Positions 1 through 8,800 of a DNA stretch of 64,000 nucleotides are shown here, piece by piece. The notes under the pieces are model-generated. The model was not told where the DNA came from. It searched no databases and was given only the letters and a program-made list of their open reading frames with translations. Numbering within the stretch: position 1 is the stretch's first letter; every line of letters begins with the position of its first letter. The position numbers and the translations under genes are program-made. Origin of the DNA: Paraglaciecola sp. L3A3 (GTDB lineage: Bacteria; Pseudomonadota; Gammaproteobacteria; Enterobacterales; Alteromonadaceae); assembly GCF_009796765.1 (NCBI RefSeq), contig NZ_CP047023.1:727501-791500 (forward strand). Reading direction: 5' to 3'.

Positions 1-1565
1 AGGTTATCAATGGGTTATTGAGAGATAATAACGGTATGCCTATTGATATCACCTCTCTCCCAGATGATCCAGCAGCACTCAAAAAGCTGTTGTCTGAAGT
101 TGTTGCCCGTAACCAGTTCTTAGAAGAGCAGTTCCGCTTGGCTCAACAAAAACAGTTTGGTGCCAGTAGCGAAGGCTATCCTGGTCAAGGTGAATTGTTT
201 AATGAAGCGGAAGAGCTGGTTGAACAATCCGAAGTTGAGCCAGAGCAAGAAAACATCAGCTACGCCCGCAATAAACCTAAGCGTAAACCGTTACCAAACA
301 ACTTACCTCGTGAAGTTGTAGTGCACGATATTGCTGATGAAGATAAAGTCTGCGCTTGTTGTCATGGTGAATTACACAAGATAAGCGAAGATAAAAGTGA
401 AAAGTTGGAATTCATCCCAGCCCAAGTCAAAGTGATTGAACATATCCGTCCCAAATATAGCTGCAGGGCCTGTGAAAAAGATGGGATAAGCAATCACATC
501 AAACAAGCCCTGGTACCGAATTCTGTTATCCCTAAAGGCTACGCTACTCCAAGTTTACTGTCCCAAATCATCAGCAGTAAATATCAATATGGTTTGCCAC
601 TGTATCGCCAAGAAGCCATGTTCAAACAATACGGGATTGAACTAAGCCGTAAAACCATGGCCGATTGGGTGATAAAAAGTGCTGACATCCTGCAAGTACT
701 GTATGACAAGCTCAGGCAAACCTTATTACAGCAATCTGTTATTCAGGCCGATGAAACCACGTTAAAAGTGGTAAACGAAGACAAAGCGACCAGTTATATG
801 TGGTTATATGCCACAGGCGCCGACTCGCCAGAAGGAAAATTAGTCAATGCAGACATACCCAATATCGTGCTGTTTGATTACCATAACAGCCGAAGTGGCC
901 AATGCGCAGTAGACTTTTTAGGGGCGTACTCAGGCTATCTGCAAGTAGATGGTTATGCGGGTTATCATAAAACCCAAGCCACACTTGCAGGCTGTTGGGC
1001 TCATGCGAGACGTAAATTCGTAGAAGCCAAAACTGCGCAAGGCAAGAAGCCAAGCGGCAAAGCCGACTGGGCCCTGAATCACATTCAAAAGCTGTATCGA
1101 ATTGAAACCAGTATAAAAGACAAGTCTATTGATGAACGCTACCAAACACGGCAAGAAAAAAGCCTACCGTTACTTAAGCAATTTGAACAATGGCTGATAA
1201 AGTCAGAACAACAAGTACTGCCCAAAACTAAACTGGGCGAAGCAATTACCTACTGCTTAAATCAATGGGAAAAATTAACCGTTTACCGCAAAGATGGCAG
1301 ATTAAGCATCGATAACAACCGTGCTGAGCGAGCCATAAAGACCTTCGTGATAGGCAGAAAAAACTGGTTGTTTAGTCAAACAGCCAAGGGCGCAAAGGCC
1401 AGCGCAGTTCTCTACTCAATTATCGAAACTGCCAAAGCCAACGGCCTCACGCCCTTCGATTACCTAAATCATCTGTTAGAGCATATCAGCCAACCGGATT
1501 ACGACATCGAAAACCTATTACCATGGAATACCAATAACAACTAGGTGGGATCACCGGACGCTTAC
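1..1565 (+). mobile_element. IS66-family element, right part (left end outside window)
   Basis: The transposase gene is followed at once by a terminal inverted repeat reading inward from 1565 as GTAAGCGTCCGGTGATCC (on the minus strand). IS66 elements characteristically end in GTAA. The element stops at 1565 and the next base begins unrelated palindromic sequence. The left end and the two small accessory ORFs usual for this family (tnpA/tnpB) lie beyond the window, so a target duplication cannot be tested. Confidence 0.85.
36..1544 (+). CDS. tnpC: IS66-family transposase (TnpC)
   Basis: DDE transposase of about 500 residues, the usual length for IS66 TnpC. Visible order: N-terminal leucine-zipper-like helix (PDDPAALKKLLSEVVARNQF), the conserved KQFGASSE block, a zinc-finger pair (CACC then CRAC), then the catalytic core with IQADETTLKV (first Asp), YLQVDGYAGYH (second Asp), a CWAHARRKF block and DNNRAERAIK near the C-terminus (Glu). 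A TTG at 18 is in frame, but ATG at 36 begins the family-typical MPIDITSLPDD. The frame is open to the TAG at 1542-1544, which touches the right inverted repeat, so this copy looks intact. It moves only its own element and gives no clue to the surrounding genes. Confidence 0.92.
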   Translation: MPIDITSLPDDPAALKKLLSEVVARNQFLEEQFRLAQQKQFGASSEGYPGQGELFNEAEELVEQSEVEPEQENISYARNKPKRKPLPNNLPREVVVHDIADEDKVCACCHGELHKISEDKSEKLEFIPAQVKVIEHIRPKYSCRACEKDGISNHIKQALVPNSVIPKGYATPSLLSQIISSKYQYGLPLYRQEAMFKQYGIELSRKTMADWVIKSADILQVLYDKLRQTLLQQSVIQADETTLKVVNEDKATSYMWLYATGADSPEGKLVNADIPNIVLFDYHNSRSGQCAVDFLGAYSGYLQVDGYAGYHKTQATLAGCWAHARRKFVEAKTAQGKKPSGKADWALNHIQKLYRIETSIKDKSIDERYQTRQEKSLPLLKQFEQWLIKSEQQVLPKTKLGEAITYCLNQWEKLTVYRKDGRLSIDNNRAERAIKTFVIGRKNWLFSQTAKGAKASAVLYSIIETAKANGLTPFDYLNHLLEHISQPDYDIENLLPWNTNNN

Positions 1566-1569
1566 TAAT

Positions 1570-1680
1570 GAACAGCAAGCTGTTCTACCCCGCGGTCATC
1601 CTTCACGAAGTGGATTCCCGGACCTAAGCGTAGCTTAGCTCGTTCCAGCGGCAGGAACTGCGTTCCTAAAAGACTCCGCT
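1570..1680. repeat. cluster of short palindromes (REP-like dispersed repeat)
   Basis: Short inverted repeats lie in a row: GAACAGC-AA-GCTGTTC (1570-1585), CTTC-AC-GAAG, CTAAGC-GTA-GCTTAG and AGGAAC-TGC-GTTCCT. The text resembles the GTCATCC...GGATTCCCGG type of dispersed palindromic repeat common in marine gammaproteobacteria. There is no reading frame. It separates the IS66 right end from the 5S rRNA tail. Confidence 0.55.
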
Positions 1681-1685
1681 TCCAC

Positions 1686-1718
1686 CCCCATGCGAGAGTA
1701 GCACACTGCCAGACTCCT
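1686..1718 (+). rRNA. rrf: 5S rRNA, 3' fragment only
   Basis: CCCCATGCGAGAGTAGCACA followed by CTGCCAGACTCC matches the 3' end of gammaproteobacterial 5S rRNA (E. coli ends CCCCATGCGAGAGTAG...CTGCCAGGCAT). Only the last ~33 nt are present; upstream sequence is palindromic repeat and IS66, not the 5S body. A rho-independent terminator follows directly, as at the end of an rrn operon. It is a truncated, non-functional tail. Confidence 0.7.
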
Positions 1719-1730
1719 ATTTAAGTACTA

Positions 1731-1757
1731 AGCCACCTCATTGAGGTGGCTTTTTGC
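1731..1757 (+). terminator. rho-independent terminator after the 5S tail
   Basis: AGCCACCTCA and TGAGGTGGCT form a perfect 10-bp stem (the inner pairs probably open to make the loop), followed by TTTTTGCGTTTT. This is the expected transcription stop of an rrn operon whose upstream part is missing here. Confidence 0.8.
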
Positions 1758-1894
1758 GTTTTGGAACATTGATAAATTTAAAGTAGTCAAATACACGTCC
1801 TTGATGATATGCACCCGGTCTTGCCATCCTTGGCAAGCCATTCAGGCAGACGGCACATGCGCCTAAAGAGACTGCCTTCATCCAGACTCCCAAT
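1758..1894. other. non-coding spacer with one palindrome
   Basis: No plausible gene. It contains CTTGCCA-TCCT-TGGCAAG, a short inverted repeat, and further on ACTGCC...CCAGACTCCC, which vaguely echoes the 5S tail at 1706-1718 but is too diverged to call rRNA. Confidence 0.4.
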
Positions 1895-1958
1895 TAATAC
1901 CAATCCATCTTAATTTGTGATCATATTAATACCATTTTCACTAAGTTTGTGATCTAAT
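1895..1958. repeat. two tandem ~32-bp copies of an IS630 terminal sequence
   Basis: TAATACCAATCCATC...TTTGTGATCATAT (1895-1926) is followed without a gap by TAATACCATTTTCAC...TTTGTGATCTAAT (1927-1958). Both share TAATACCA at one end and TTTGTGATC at the other. The same motif occurs once, in reverse, at the outer end of the second IS630 copy (about 4095-4125). These are probably transposase-binding end repeats, duplicated at this end only. Confidence 0.55.
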
Positions 1959-3040
1959 TGAGTTATGTATTCTTATCTTAATTCTTCTCATGCATAGCTT
2001 AAAAAATATCGATTTTTCGACACTCATAGCGAAGGAAAAAAATGCTCGGATGCGAGTCAGATTAATGGCCCTTTCACATATTCAACAAGGCGTTAATCGC
2101 ACGCAAGCGGCTCGGTATCTGCACGTCAGCCGTAGAATGGTGAATGAGTGGGTGAAGCGCTTCAACCAAGATGGTTTGGACGGATTAAAGGAAAAGCCGC
2201 GCTCTGGTCGGCCTTGTGCTTTATCAGCTGAGCAACTGCAGACGTTGAAAATTTACATTGAGTCTCATGCCATAAAACCTGATGGTGGAAGGCTCAAAGG
2301 CACACTCATCATTGACTATGTGAAGCAAGAATTTGGTATTACCTATGGCCTGACTAACATATATCGTCTACTGCATCAGCTAGGGTTTTCTTGGATAACC
2401 AGTCGCTCTAAGCACCCTAAGCAGTCCCAAGAAGCTCAAGACGAGTTTAAAAAAACTGCAGATTGAAACGATCAAATTGATCCCAGGCCATGTCACACTG
2501 GATAAAGTCGATATTTGGTTTCAATATGAGGCTAGAATAGGTCAACAGAACACCACTACACGTTTATGGGCAAACAAAGGTAGTCGCCCTAGAGCGGTCA
2601 AGCAACAACAGTTTGAGTATGCGCATTTATTTGGGGCTGTATGCCCAGCGACAGGTGAAACAGAAGCCTTGATAACCCCTGTGGTGAACAAAGACATTAT
2701 GAGACAACATTTACAATTAATATCAAATCGCACACAACTGGATCGCTATGCAGTAGTGATTATGGATGGTGCGGGTTGGCATACAGACGATATTGCGCAT
2801 GACCTAGATAACGTGAGTATCATCAAGCTTCCGCCCTATTCTCCAGAGCTAAACCCAATCGAGCAGGTATGGCAATGGCTTAGGCAAAATGAGTTGGCCA
2901 ATCAATGCTTTGATAGCTATGAGGATATTGTCATACAATGCAGTCGGGCATGGAATAACTTTATCAGCGATAAAGAAAAGGTTATCAAATTGTGCGCCAG
3001 AAATTGGGCACAGGTGGGAAATTAATTATCGTGATTGGTA
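1898..3040 (+). mobile_element. IS630-family element, copy 1 (defective)
   Basis: Inverted ends TACCAATC (1898) and GATTGGTA (ending 3040) enclose about 1.14 kb, normal for IS630. The outermost TA at each end fits the TA target duplication of this family. Inside is a transposase gene broken by a frameshift and lacking a catalytic residue. It adjoins or interrupts the 3' end of copy 2. Confidence 0.7.
1990..3025 (+). pseudogene. IS630 transposase, frameshifted and catalytically altered
   Basis: Two frames together make one ~345-aa IS630 transposase. 1990-2466 carries the N-terminal helix-turn-helix region (RTQAARYLHVSRRMVNEWVK) and KPRSGRP. 2456-3025, one frame on, carries the DDE domain. The frames meet at a run of seven A's (2449-2455); with six A's the reading would be KK-LQIE as in copy 2. 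The first catalytic Asp is lost: FQYEAR here against FQDEAR in copy 2 (TAT at 2525-2527). The second Asp (VIMDGAGWH) and the Glu (PELNPIEQVW) remain. Slippage at the A run could produce some fusion protein, but without the first Asp it should not transpose. Confidence 0.85.
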
Positions 3041-4062
3041 TAAGCCACTCTCTAGAGCACATTTTTGTGACTCTTTTTGTACAGTTTAAAAATTGATTCC
3101 AAGCTGCACATACTTTTGAAACAATGTCCTCATAATCTCTAAAACTCTGATTGCATAAATAGTGTTGTCTCAGCCAACTCCATACTTGTTCAGTTGGGTT
3201 TAAGTTCCGGTGAATAGGGTGGTAATTTAATAATACTCATATTGTCGATATCTTTGGCAATGTCATTTGTATGCCAACTCGCGCCATCCATGATCACCAC
3301 TGCATGTCGCCCTATCTCGGTCACTTCTGATATTTGCTTCAAATGTTCATGCATGATCTCCTTGTTCACCCAAGGCACTACCATTGCTTCTCCAACACCT
3401 TTGCTAGGACAAACCGAACCAAATAAGTAGGCATACTCAAATTGTTGTTGTTTGACCGCTCTTGGTCGTGTTCCCGTTCTGCCCATAAGCGTGTGGTGGT
3501 ATTCTGTTGGCCGAAGCGGGCTTCATCCTGAAACCAAAAATTGACCTTATTGAGGGCCATATGGCCTGGGATCCTATTGATCATTTCAATCTGTAGTTTT
3601 TTTAAACTCGTCTTGAGCTTCTTGGGATTGTTTAGGGTGCCTTGAGCGACTCGTTTCGTTATCCAGCTAAATCCCAACCCATGAAGAAGTTTATATATGG
3701 CATTGGGATGATAATCGACCTGAAAATTTTCAGAAATGTAAGCACGTATATCTTGTCCAGTTAAACGACCGCCCTTTGTATTTAGACTTTGCGCTTTTAT
3801 ATAATCTGACAACTGCTGCCGTTGTTTTTGTGATAGATAGTAATCACGTTCCTTTTCTTTTTTAGCTTCAAGCCCTGCTACACCAAGGGATAAATAGGCG
3901 GCAACCCAACAATTGACACTCCGACGGCTGACCTATACGTGCTATTTCTGTTCGGTTTTTACCATCAACAAAGTGAGAAACCGCCAATAATCGAAGTCGT
4001 TTACGAGCATTGGTTTCAGCACTAGACAGTGAGAGTAAATGTTGTGAAGTATCAAGTTTCAA
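3041..4062 (-). pseudogene. IS630 transposase with multiple frameshifts
   Basis: Related to copy 1 but decayed at other sites. Reading from 4062: the N-terminus is in frame to NRTEIARI, then a small lesion near 3930 shifts the frame, after which GVSRRSVNCWVAAY follows. It continues to FWFQDEARFGQQNTTTRLWA (about 3500), shifts again at RLWAE/GTRPRAVKQQQFEY (about 3480), and shifts a third time at PELK/PELNPTEQVW through an extra A near 3208. The catalytic Asp missing in copy 1 is kept here. The C-terminal text CSREW reaches the copy 1 end at 3041. At least three frameshifts make it non-functional. Confidence 0.85.
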
Positions 4063-4123
4063 AATCGTATAAAGGGTGAGTAAATATTAATGTAATTAGA
4101 TCATAAATTTAAACTAATTGGTA
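3041..4123 (-). mobile_element. IS630-family element, copy 2 (degenerate)
   Basis: A second IS630 element in opposite orientation to copy 1. Its outer end, read inward on the minus strand from 4125, is TATACCAATTAGTTTAAATT, similar to the copy 1 ends. Its inner end is missing: the coding sequence runs straight into the right inverted repeat of copy 1 at about 3040, suggesting that copy 1 landed in or beside it. The orthodox 3' end is not clearly seen on the far side of copy 1. Confidence 0.6.
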
Positions 4124-4125
4124 TA

Positions 4126-4400
4126 AGGCTTTAGAGGCGAATTTATCAGATAAAGGCGTCATGCTAATCACCATAGTTCGTAAAAATATGAAAGCAAAAG
4201 CCATGTCATTGTGGGATAGGGCCATGCTTTTAAAACGCTTTATTATTGGGACAATAAATGACCAACTAAAGAACATTTCGTTCATTGAACACTCAAGGCT
4301 CCGCAGTATGAATGGATTTATGCTCAGTTTACTCGCATGATGGGTGGCTTATTGCTTAAAGAAAGATAAGCCATCCCTGATAATATTGACGTTGAGAGAA
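4126..4400 (+). pseudogene. IS982-family transposase, 3' remnant
   Basis: From 4137 the frame reads GVMLITIVRKNMKAKAMSLW, then KRFIIGTINDQLKNISFIEH, then SRLRSMNGFMLSLLA followed by a stop (TGA 4338-4340), and continues in frame as WVAYCLKKDKPSL. This is the C-terminal third of an IS982 transposase (family pattern: lit..R.NMKn, KR..IE...D.LKN..qiEHtRhRS, vaYc...KPs). The 5' two thirds are gone, cut at the outer end of the IS630 copy. It is a relic. Confidence 0.75.
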
Positions 4401-4525
4401 ATTCGATGGTCGTTGCTTAAACCTATTCTGGAGTTAGGTATTACTATAATATTTTGTATTTCATGTGACATACAAAATATTATTGTAATACAATTGAAAT
4501 TTTAGACAAACTCACTTAGTCTATC

Positions 4526-4758
4526 TAACCTGAACTCAGATTAACAAATGTCATGTAAATTTAATAAATACCTAAAATTCAACAGGTTAAAAATATACAT
4601 TCATTTTGGTTTACATCAACGCTAACTCGATGGTCAAATTTTTCGTGGATAGCAAAGCTGATTTTGTACGCAATAGCTGGCTGTTGTTAGAAAATCAAAT
4701 GCCGCTAGGCGCAAAAAGAGCGTTATTGAGAGGCTCGGCTTATCCTGAGTTCAGGTTA
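4526..4758. repeat. MITE-like element, 233 bp
   Basis: Perfect 14-bp terminal inverted repeats TAACCTGAACTCAG (4526-4539) and CTGAGTTCAGGTTA (4745-4758) enclose 233 bp with no transposase gene. The right-hand ~140 bp, read on the minus strand, is clearly related to the two copies at 34058-34500 (shared landmarks AACGCTCTTTTTG, GCCTAG, ACGAAAAATTT). It is therefore one of three family members in this window. Confidence 0.65.
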
Positions 4759-4814
4759 TTTATCGTAATTTAGCAGGTTAAAGAATTTTATTTAGTTATT
4801 AATAACGAGGATTT

Positions 4815-5792
4815 ATGAGAAAAAAAATAAGCATATCAATTTGCTGTGCGTTGTTATCGTTAGCAGGAGTGCAGCAATCAGCTATAGCTTCAACGGCTAA
4901 TAATACAATTGTTAAGGCTGACGAAAAACTACAATTTGATCGTTCTAAGGATTTGCTATTACTGCAATACGACAGTAAGCCTGATCCTGATGATATTCAT
5001 GCTATTGCTGCTACAGCTAGTATTTTGGCCCACCCAGATTTCCAGGATATCAAATATTATGCTGTGTCTGGGGCTTATGGTAAGCAGGGCGGAAAGTTTA
5101 TGCATTCACCGGACTTATTTACTCTGGCATTCGGTGAAAAAAATATAAAATGGACTGACAGACACACCGACAATAAAGGGTCTGTTATTCGTCTTAAAAA
5201 TAAAGTTCAAGAAATTATCAATGCCGGAGGTTATGTTTGGGTGGCGGAAGCTGGGCAGTCAGATGTGACTGCAGATTGGATTGCTGCACTTATTGCTGAT
5301 GGAATGTCTGCAGCAACCATCAAGAAAAAGGTGATAGTAGTTCAACATAGCGATTGGAATGAAAAAGAAACGACCCCAGAAGATTTAGCTTATGTTATGG
5401 AAAAGTCTTGGTATGTGCGAATTGATGACGGTAATGCATCATACGGTATAACTGAATGGGGCGATCGTAGTGATTACAGTACCCCTGGCTATCAAGAAAA
5501 AGACAATACTTTTATACCAGCAGCTAAGAACTCTCCGCTGCCTAAAGCTAATGCTTTATGGAATAAAGCTGATGAGGTGATTTGGAAATATCACCCCGAA
5601 GGTTTTCAAGAAGAATGGTCGGCGCTTCATCATGGTGGGGTCGATTTTTCTGATACATCTGAAGTATGGTTTATTCTTAGTTTATCTGGCTTACATACTA
5701 TAGATGATTTCTGGAAAGCTTTTGTTGTAGGAAATACAGGTACTACAATTAACCCTAATGGTGGCATTAAGCTTTCTGCTACAAAACAATAA
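4815..5792 (+). CDS. exported protein with nucleoside-hydrolase-like Asp motif
   Basis: 325 aa. The N-terminus KKISISICCALLSLAGVQQS with ...SAIAS|TANN is a signal peptide. Near residues 51-60, QYDSKPDPDDIHA (Asp53, 57, 59, 60) resembles the calcium/substrate-binding DxDxxxDD motif of inosine-uridine nucleoside hydrolases and the related DUF1593-type proteins of glycan loci; alternating strands and helices follow (VWVAEAGQSDVTADW, KVIVVQHSDWNE). The ATG at 4815 has GAGG seven bases upstream. Length is close to the nucleoside hydrolase family, but I do not recognise a specific subfamily and the substrate is unknown. The gene stands alone between IS relics and a bidirectional terminator, so context gives no pathway. 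Confidence 0.55.
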   Translation: MRKKISISICCALLSLAGVQQSAIASTANNTIVKADEKLQFDRSKDLLLLQYDSKPDPDDIHAIAATASILAHPDFQDIKYYAVSGAYGKQGGKFMHSPDLFTLAFGEKNIKWTDRHTDNKGSVIRLKNKVQEIINAGGYVWVAEAGQSDVTADWIAALIADGMSAATIKKKVIVVQHSDWNEKETTPEDLAYVMEKSWYVRIDDGNASYGITEWGDRSDYSTPGYQEKDNTFIPAAKNSPLPKANALWNKADEVIWKYHPEGFQEEWSALHHGGVDFSDTSEVWFILSLSGLHTIDDFWKAFVVGNTGTTINPNGGIKLSATKQ

Positions 5793-5813
5793 AGCTGAGC
5801 AATGAATAAAAAC

Positions 5814-5851
5814 AAAACGGCTAAATCTTCGATTAACTTAGCCGTTTTTTT
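5814..5851. terminator. bidirectional rho-independent terminator
   Basis: AAAACGGCTAA ... TTAGCCGTTTT forms an 11-bp stem with a 13-nt loop, A's on the left and T's on the right. It lies between convergent genes (ends 5792 and 5870) and can serve both. Confidence 0.85.
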
Positions 5852-5869
5852 GTTCCTGTAATAAGTTTA

Positions 5870-8800
5870 CTACATACGATCTTTTGCATAAAAAACAAAG
5901 CCACGCCAGCCCAACAAAATAATAAGTAAACCAATGTTTAAAGCCAAGCTTCCACCACTACTTGTAGTAACAGGATCAAGATTTTTTATTATTTCATCAT
6001 TTGTTTGTACCGCTACTCCACCCGGATCATCAATTGTACCATTAGCTATGCCATCAGCATCATTAGGGCCGCCGTCTTCAATAGTGAGTCTCAGGCAGAT
6101 ATCTCCTTCAGTTAAGCCAGCAGTATAAGCTGAGCTTTCTGGGGCTGGACAAACACCGTTAACTGCTTTAGTGGAAGCTAAGCTGTTATTGGCGTCTTCG
6201 ACAAAATCTTGCCAGTCTTGGCTATCCGCATATTTTCGATAAGTGCCATATTTAGGAATACTATTTTGTAATGGCAGCACAATTTTTACCGAACGGCCAA
6301 CAGGTAAAATATCACTAATGATAAAATCGTAATATTCATTTTGATGGCCAATATCATCAGCATTAATTAAGCCTGTGGCTTTGATTTCTTGCGCTGACAG
6401 CATGATCCCATCTGATTGTTGCAACCTAGCGTACTTTCCTAGTGTAAGATTTAAACCTGGCTCAGTTTCAACGAATTGAGTGATAGCAGAATTAACATGT
6501 ATAGGTTGCACATAAGTGATGTCAGAAATATCCATAAAGGCAGGCAATCCATCAAGATCTTCATCGACAAAACCTTCTGCTATATCTGATAATCCATCAC
6601 GATCAACATCCGTTGAGGATAATGCTGGTTGGGTTGCTAAAATAGGGATATTCACTACTTCTGTGACATTTAATGAACCAGTGCCACTGTCTGTTACTTT
6701 TACTGATAAAGACAAAATTTCCCTATTCGTAATGGGTAAGCTCAGGTCGTCTGGGTCGATTACTGTTACTAACTGATTGGCACTCACTTGCCCTTGATAT
6801 TCAGTGGGGATATTCCATTCAATAATATGGGTATCACTGGTGTTAGAATCATCAATTTCTATGGTGATAATGATATCACCATCGTCTTTAGCTACATTTG
6901 ATAACCCCACATTTTGTTGAGTGACTGTTACCGTGAGCTTAGGTGCGAGGTTTTCTTCAGTGATAGTTATAGTATGGGTAGGTTGTGAACCTTGGTTGAT
7001 ACCGTCACCAAACTCCATCACCAGTAGTTCATCGCCTTCTACTTGAAAATCTTGGTTTAACGTAATATTGATATAAGCCACAGTTCCCTGTTCGAATACC
7101 ACAAATTTTTCATCTAATTCATAGTCTAAGGTGTCTACATTTCCGACCACAGCAACTGGTATGTTAAAGGGATAACGGGGTGCGGTACCTGATAATACAA
7201 TTTTGACTTCGCTGGTATCTCCTTCAGCAAGGGTTTGGTCAGGCTCAAAATTGACTAATGGGTAAATATTAATAATTTGTTCTGCATAGGCAATGTTGCC
7301 TGCTTTATCAATTGCCTGCCAAGTAATGGGATAACGACCAGACTTTAATACTTGATCTCCAGACTCAAAACCTAGTGGTGTTAAACTGCAACAATTGTCT
7401 CCATCTAAGCCGTCATTAGCAGAAATATTGGTAGCCTCCACTAATGCCGTTTTGGTTAGCGTGGTGAAAATATGCTCGGCATTTAAATGTAATGCAGGAG
7501 GAATATTAATTATCGGCGGATAATCATCAATTAATGGATTTTTATTATCCTGTGCTTCATCACCGTTAATTGCGCCATCAGAATCACTGTCTAGTAGTGC
7601 ATCGGCAGGATCTAAAGGATTAAATCCGTAAGTGTTTTCAAATTGATCACTCATACCATCATTGTCATCGTCTAGATCAGCGTTATTACCCAAGCCGTCA
7701 TTATCGCTATCGGTTGTTTCCGCTGCATCTAATGGTAAGTCATCTAGGTAATCTAAGACCCCATCACCGTCATCGTCTAGATCTTTATTATTGCCTGTAC
7801 CGTCATTATCAGTGTCAAGCCATTCAGTTGGATTTAACGGAAAGGCATCATCAGTATCTACAACGCCATCATTATCGTCATCTACGTCGGCATTGTTGCC
7901 TATAGTGTCATTGTCAGAATCAAGCCATTCGTTGGGATCTAACGGAAAGGGTTCGGCTGAATCTACAAAGCCGTCACCATCATCGTCGTTATCAAATACA
8001 TTACCTAAGCCGTCATTGTCGGTATCGGTTGTTTCAACAGGGTCTAGCGGAAAGGCGTCGTCTATGTCTCTGACCCCATCGTTATCGTCATCACTATCAG
8101 CATTGTTGCCTGTACCATCGGCATCTGTGTCTAACCATTCAGCACTGTTTAACGGAAAAACATCGACGTTATCTAATACGCCATCCCCATCATCGTCAGT
8201 ATCTAAATTATTACCTATACCGTCGCCATCGGTATCAAGCCATTCAGATACATCTAGAGGGAAAGCATCATCAGTATCGACTCTACCATCGTTGTCGTCA
8301 TCGCTGTCAGCATTGTTGCCTGTGCCATCAGCATCTGTGTCTAACCATTCGGCGTTATTCAAAGGAAAAATATCTAAGGCATCATCTACTCCATCATTAT
8401 CGTCATCTTGATCGGCATTATTACCCACACCGTCATTGTCTGTGTCTAACCATTCTAATAGGTCGAGTGGAAAAGCATCTTCTGTGTCGACAAATGAATC
8501 ATTGTCGTCATCACTGTCAGCGTTGTTGCCCACACCATCACCATCTGTGTCTTTAGATTCGCTAGCATTCAATCGAAAAGCATCTTCACTGTCTGGAGTG
8601 CCGTCACCATCATCATCTGTGTCTGAATTATTGCCTATACCGTCGATATCAGTATCCAGCCATTCTGAGCTATCCAAAGGAAATGCATCCTCACTATCAA
8701 CTATGCCATCATTATCATCATCGGCATCACTCAGGTTATTACCTAAGCCATCGCCGTCAGTATCGTCCCATTCATCAGGATTTAACGGAAAAGCATCAAG

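Noticed and set aside
1861..1894. Second 5S rRNA tail
   Set aside because: ACTGCC...CCAGACTCCC resembles the first tail only in fragments and there is no terminator after it.
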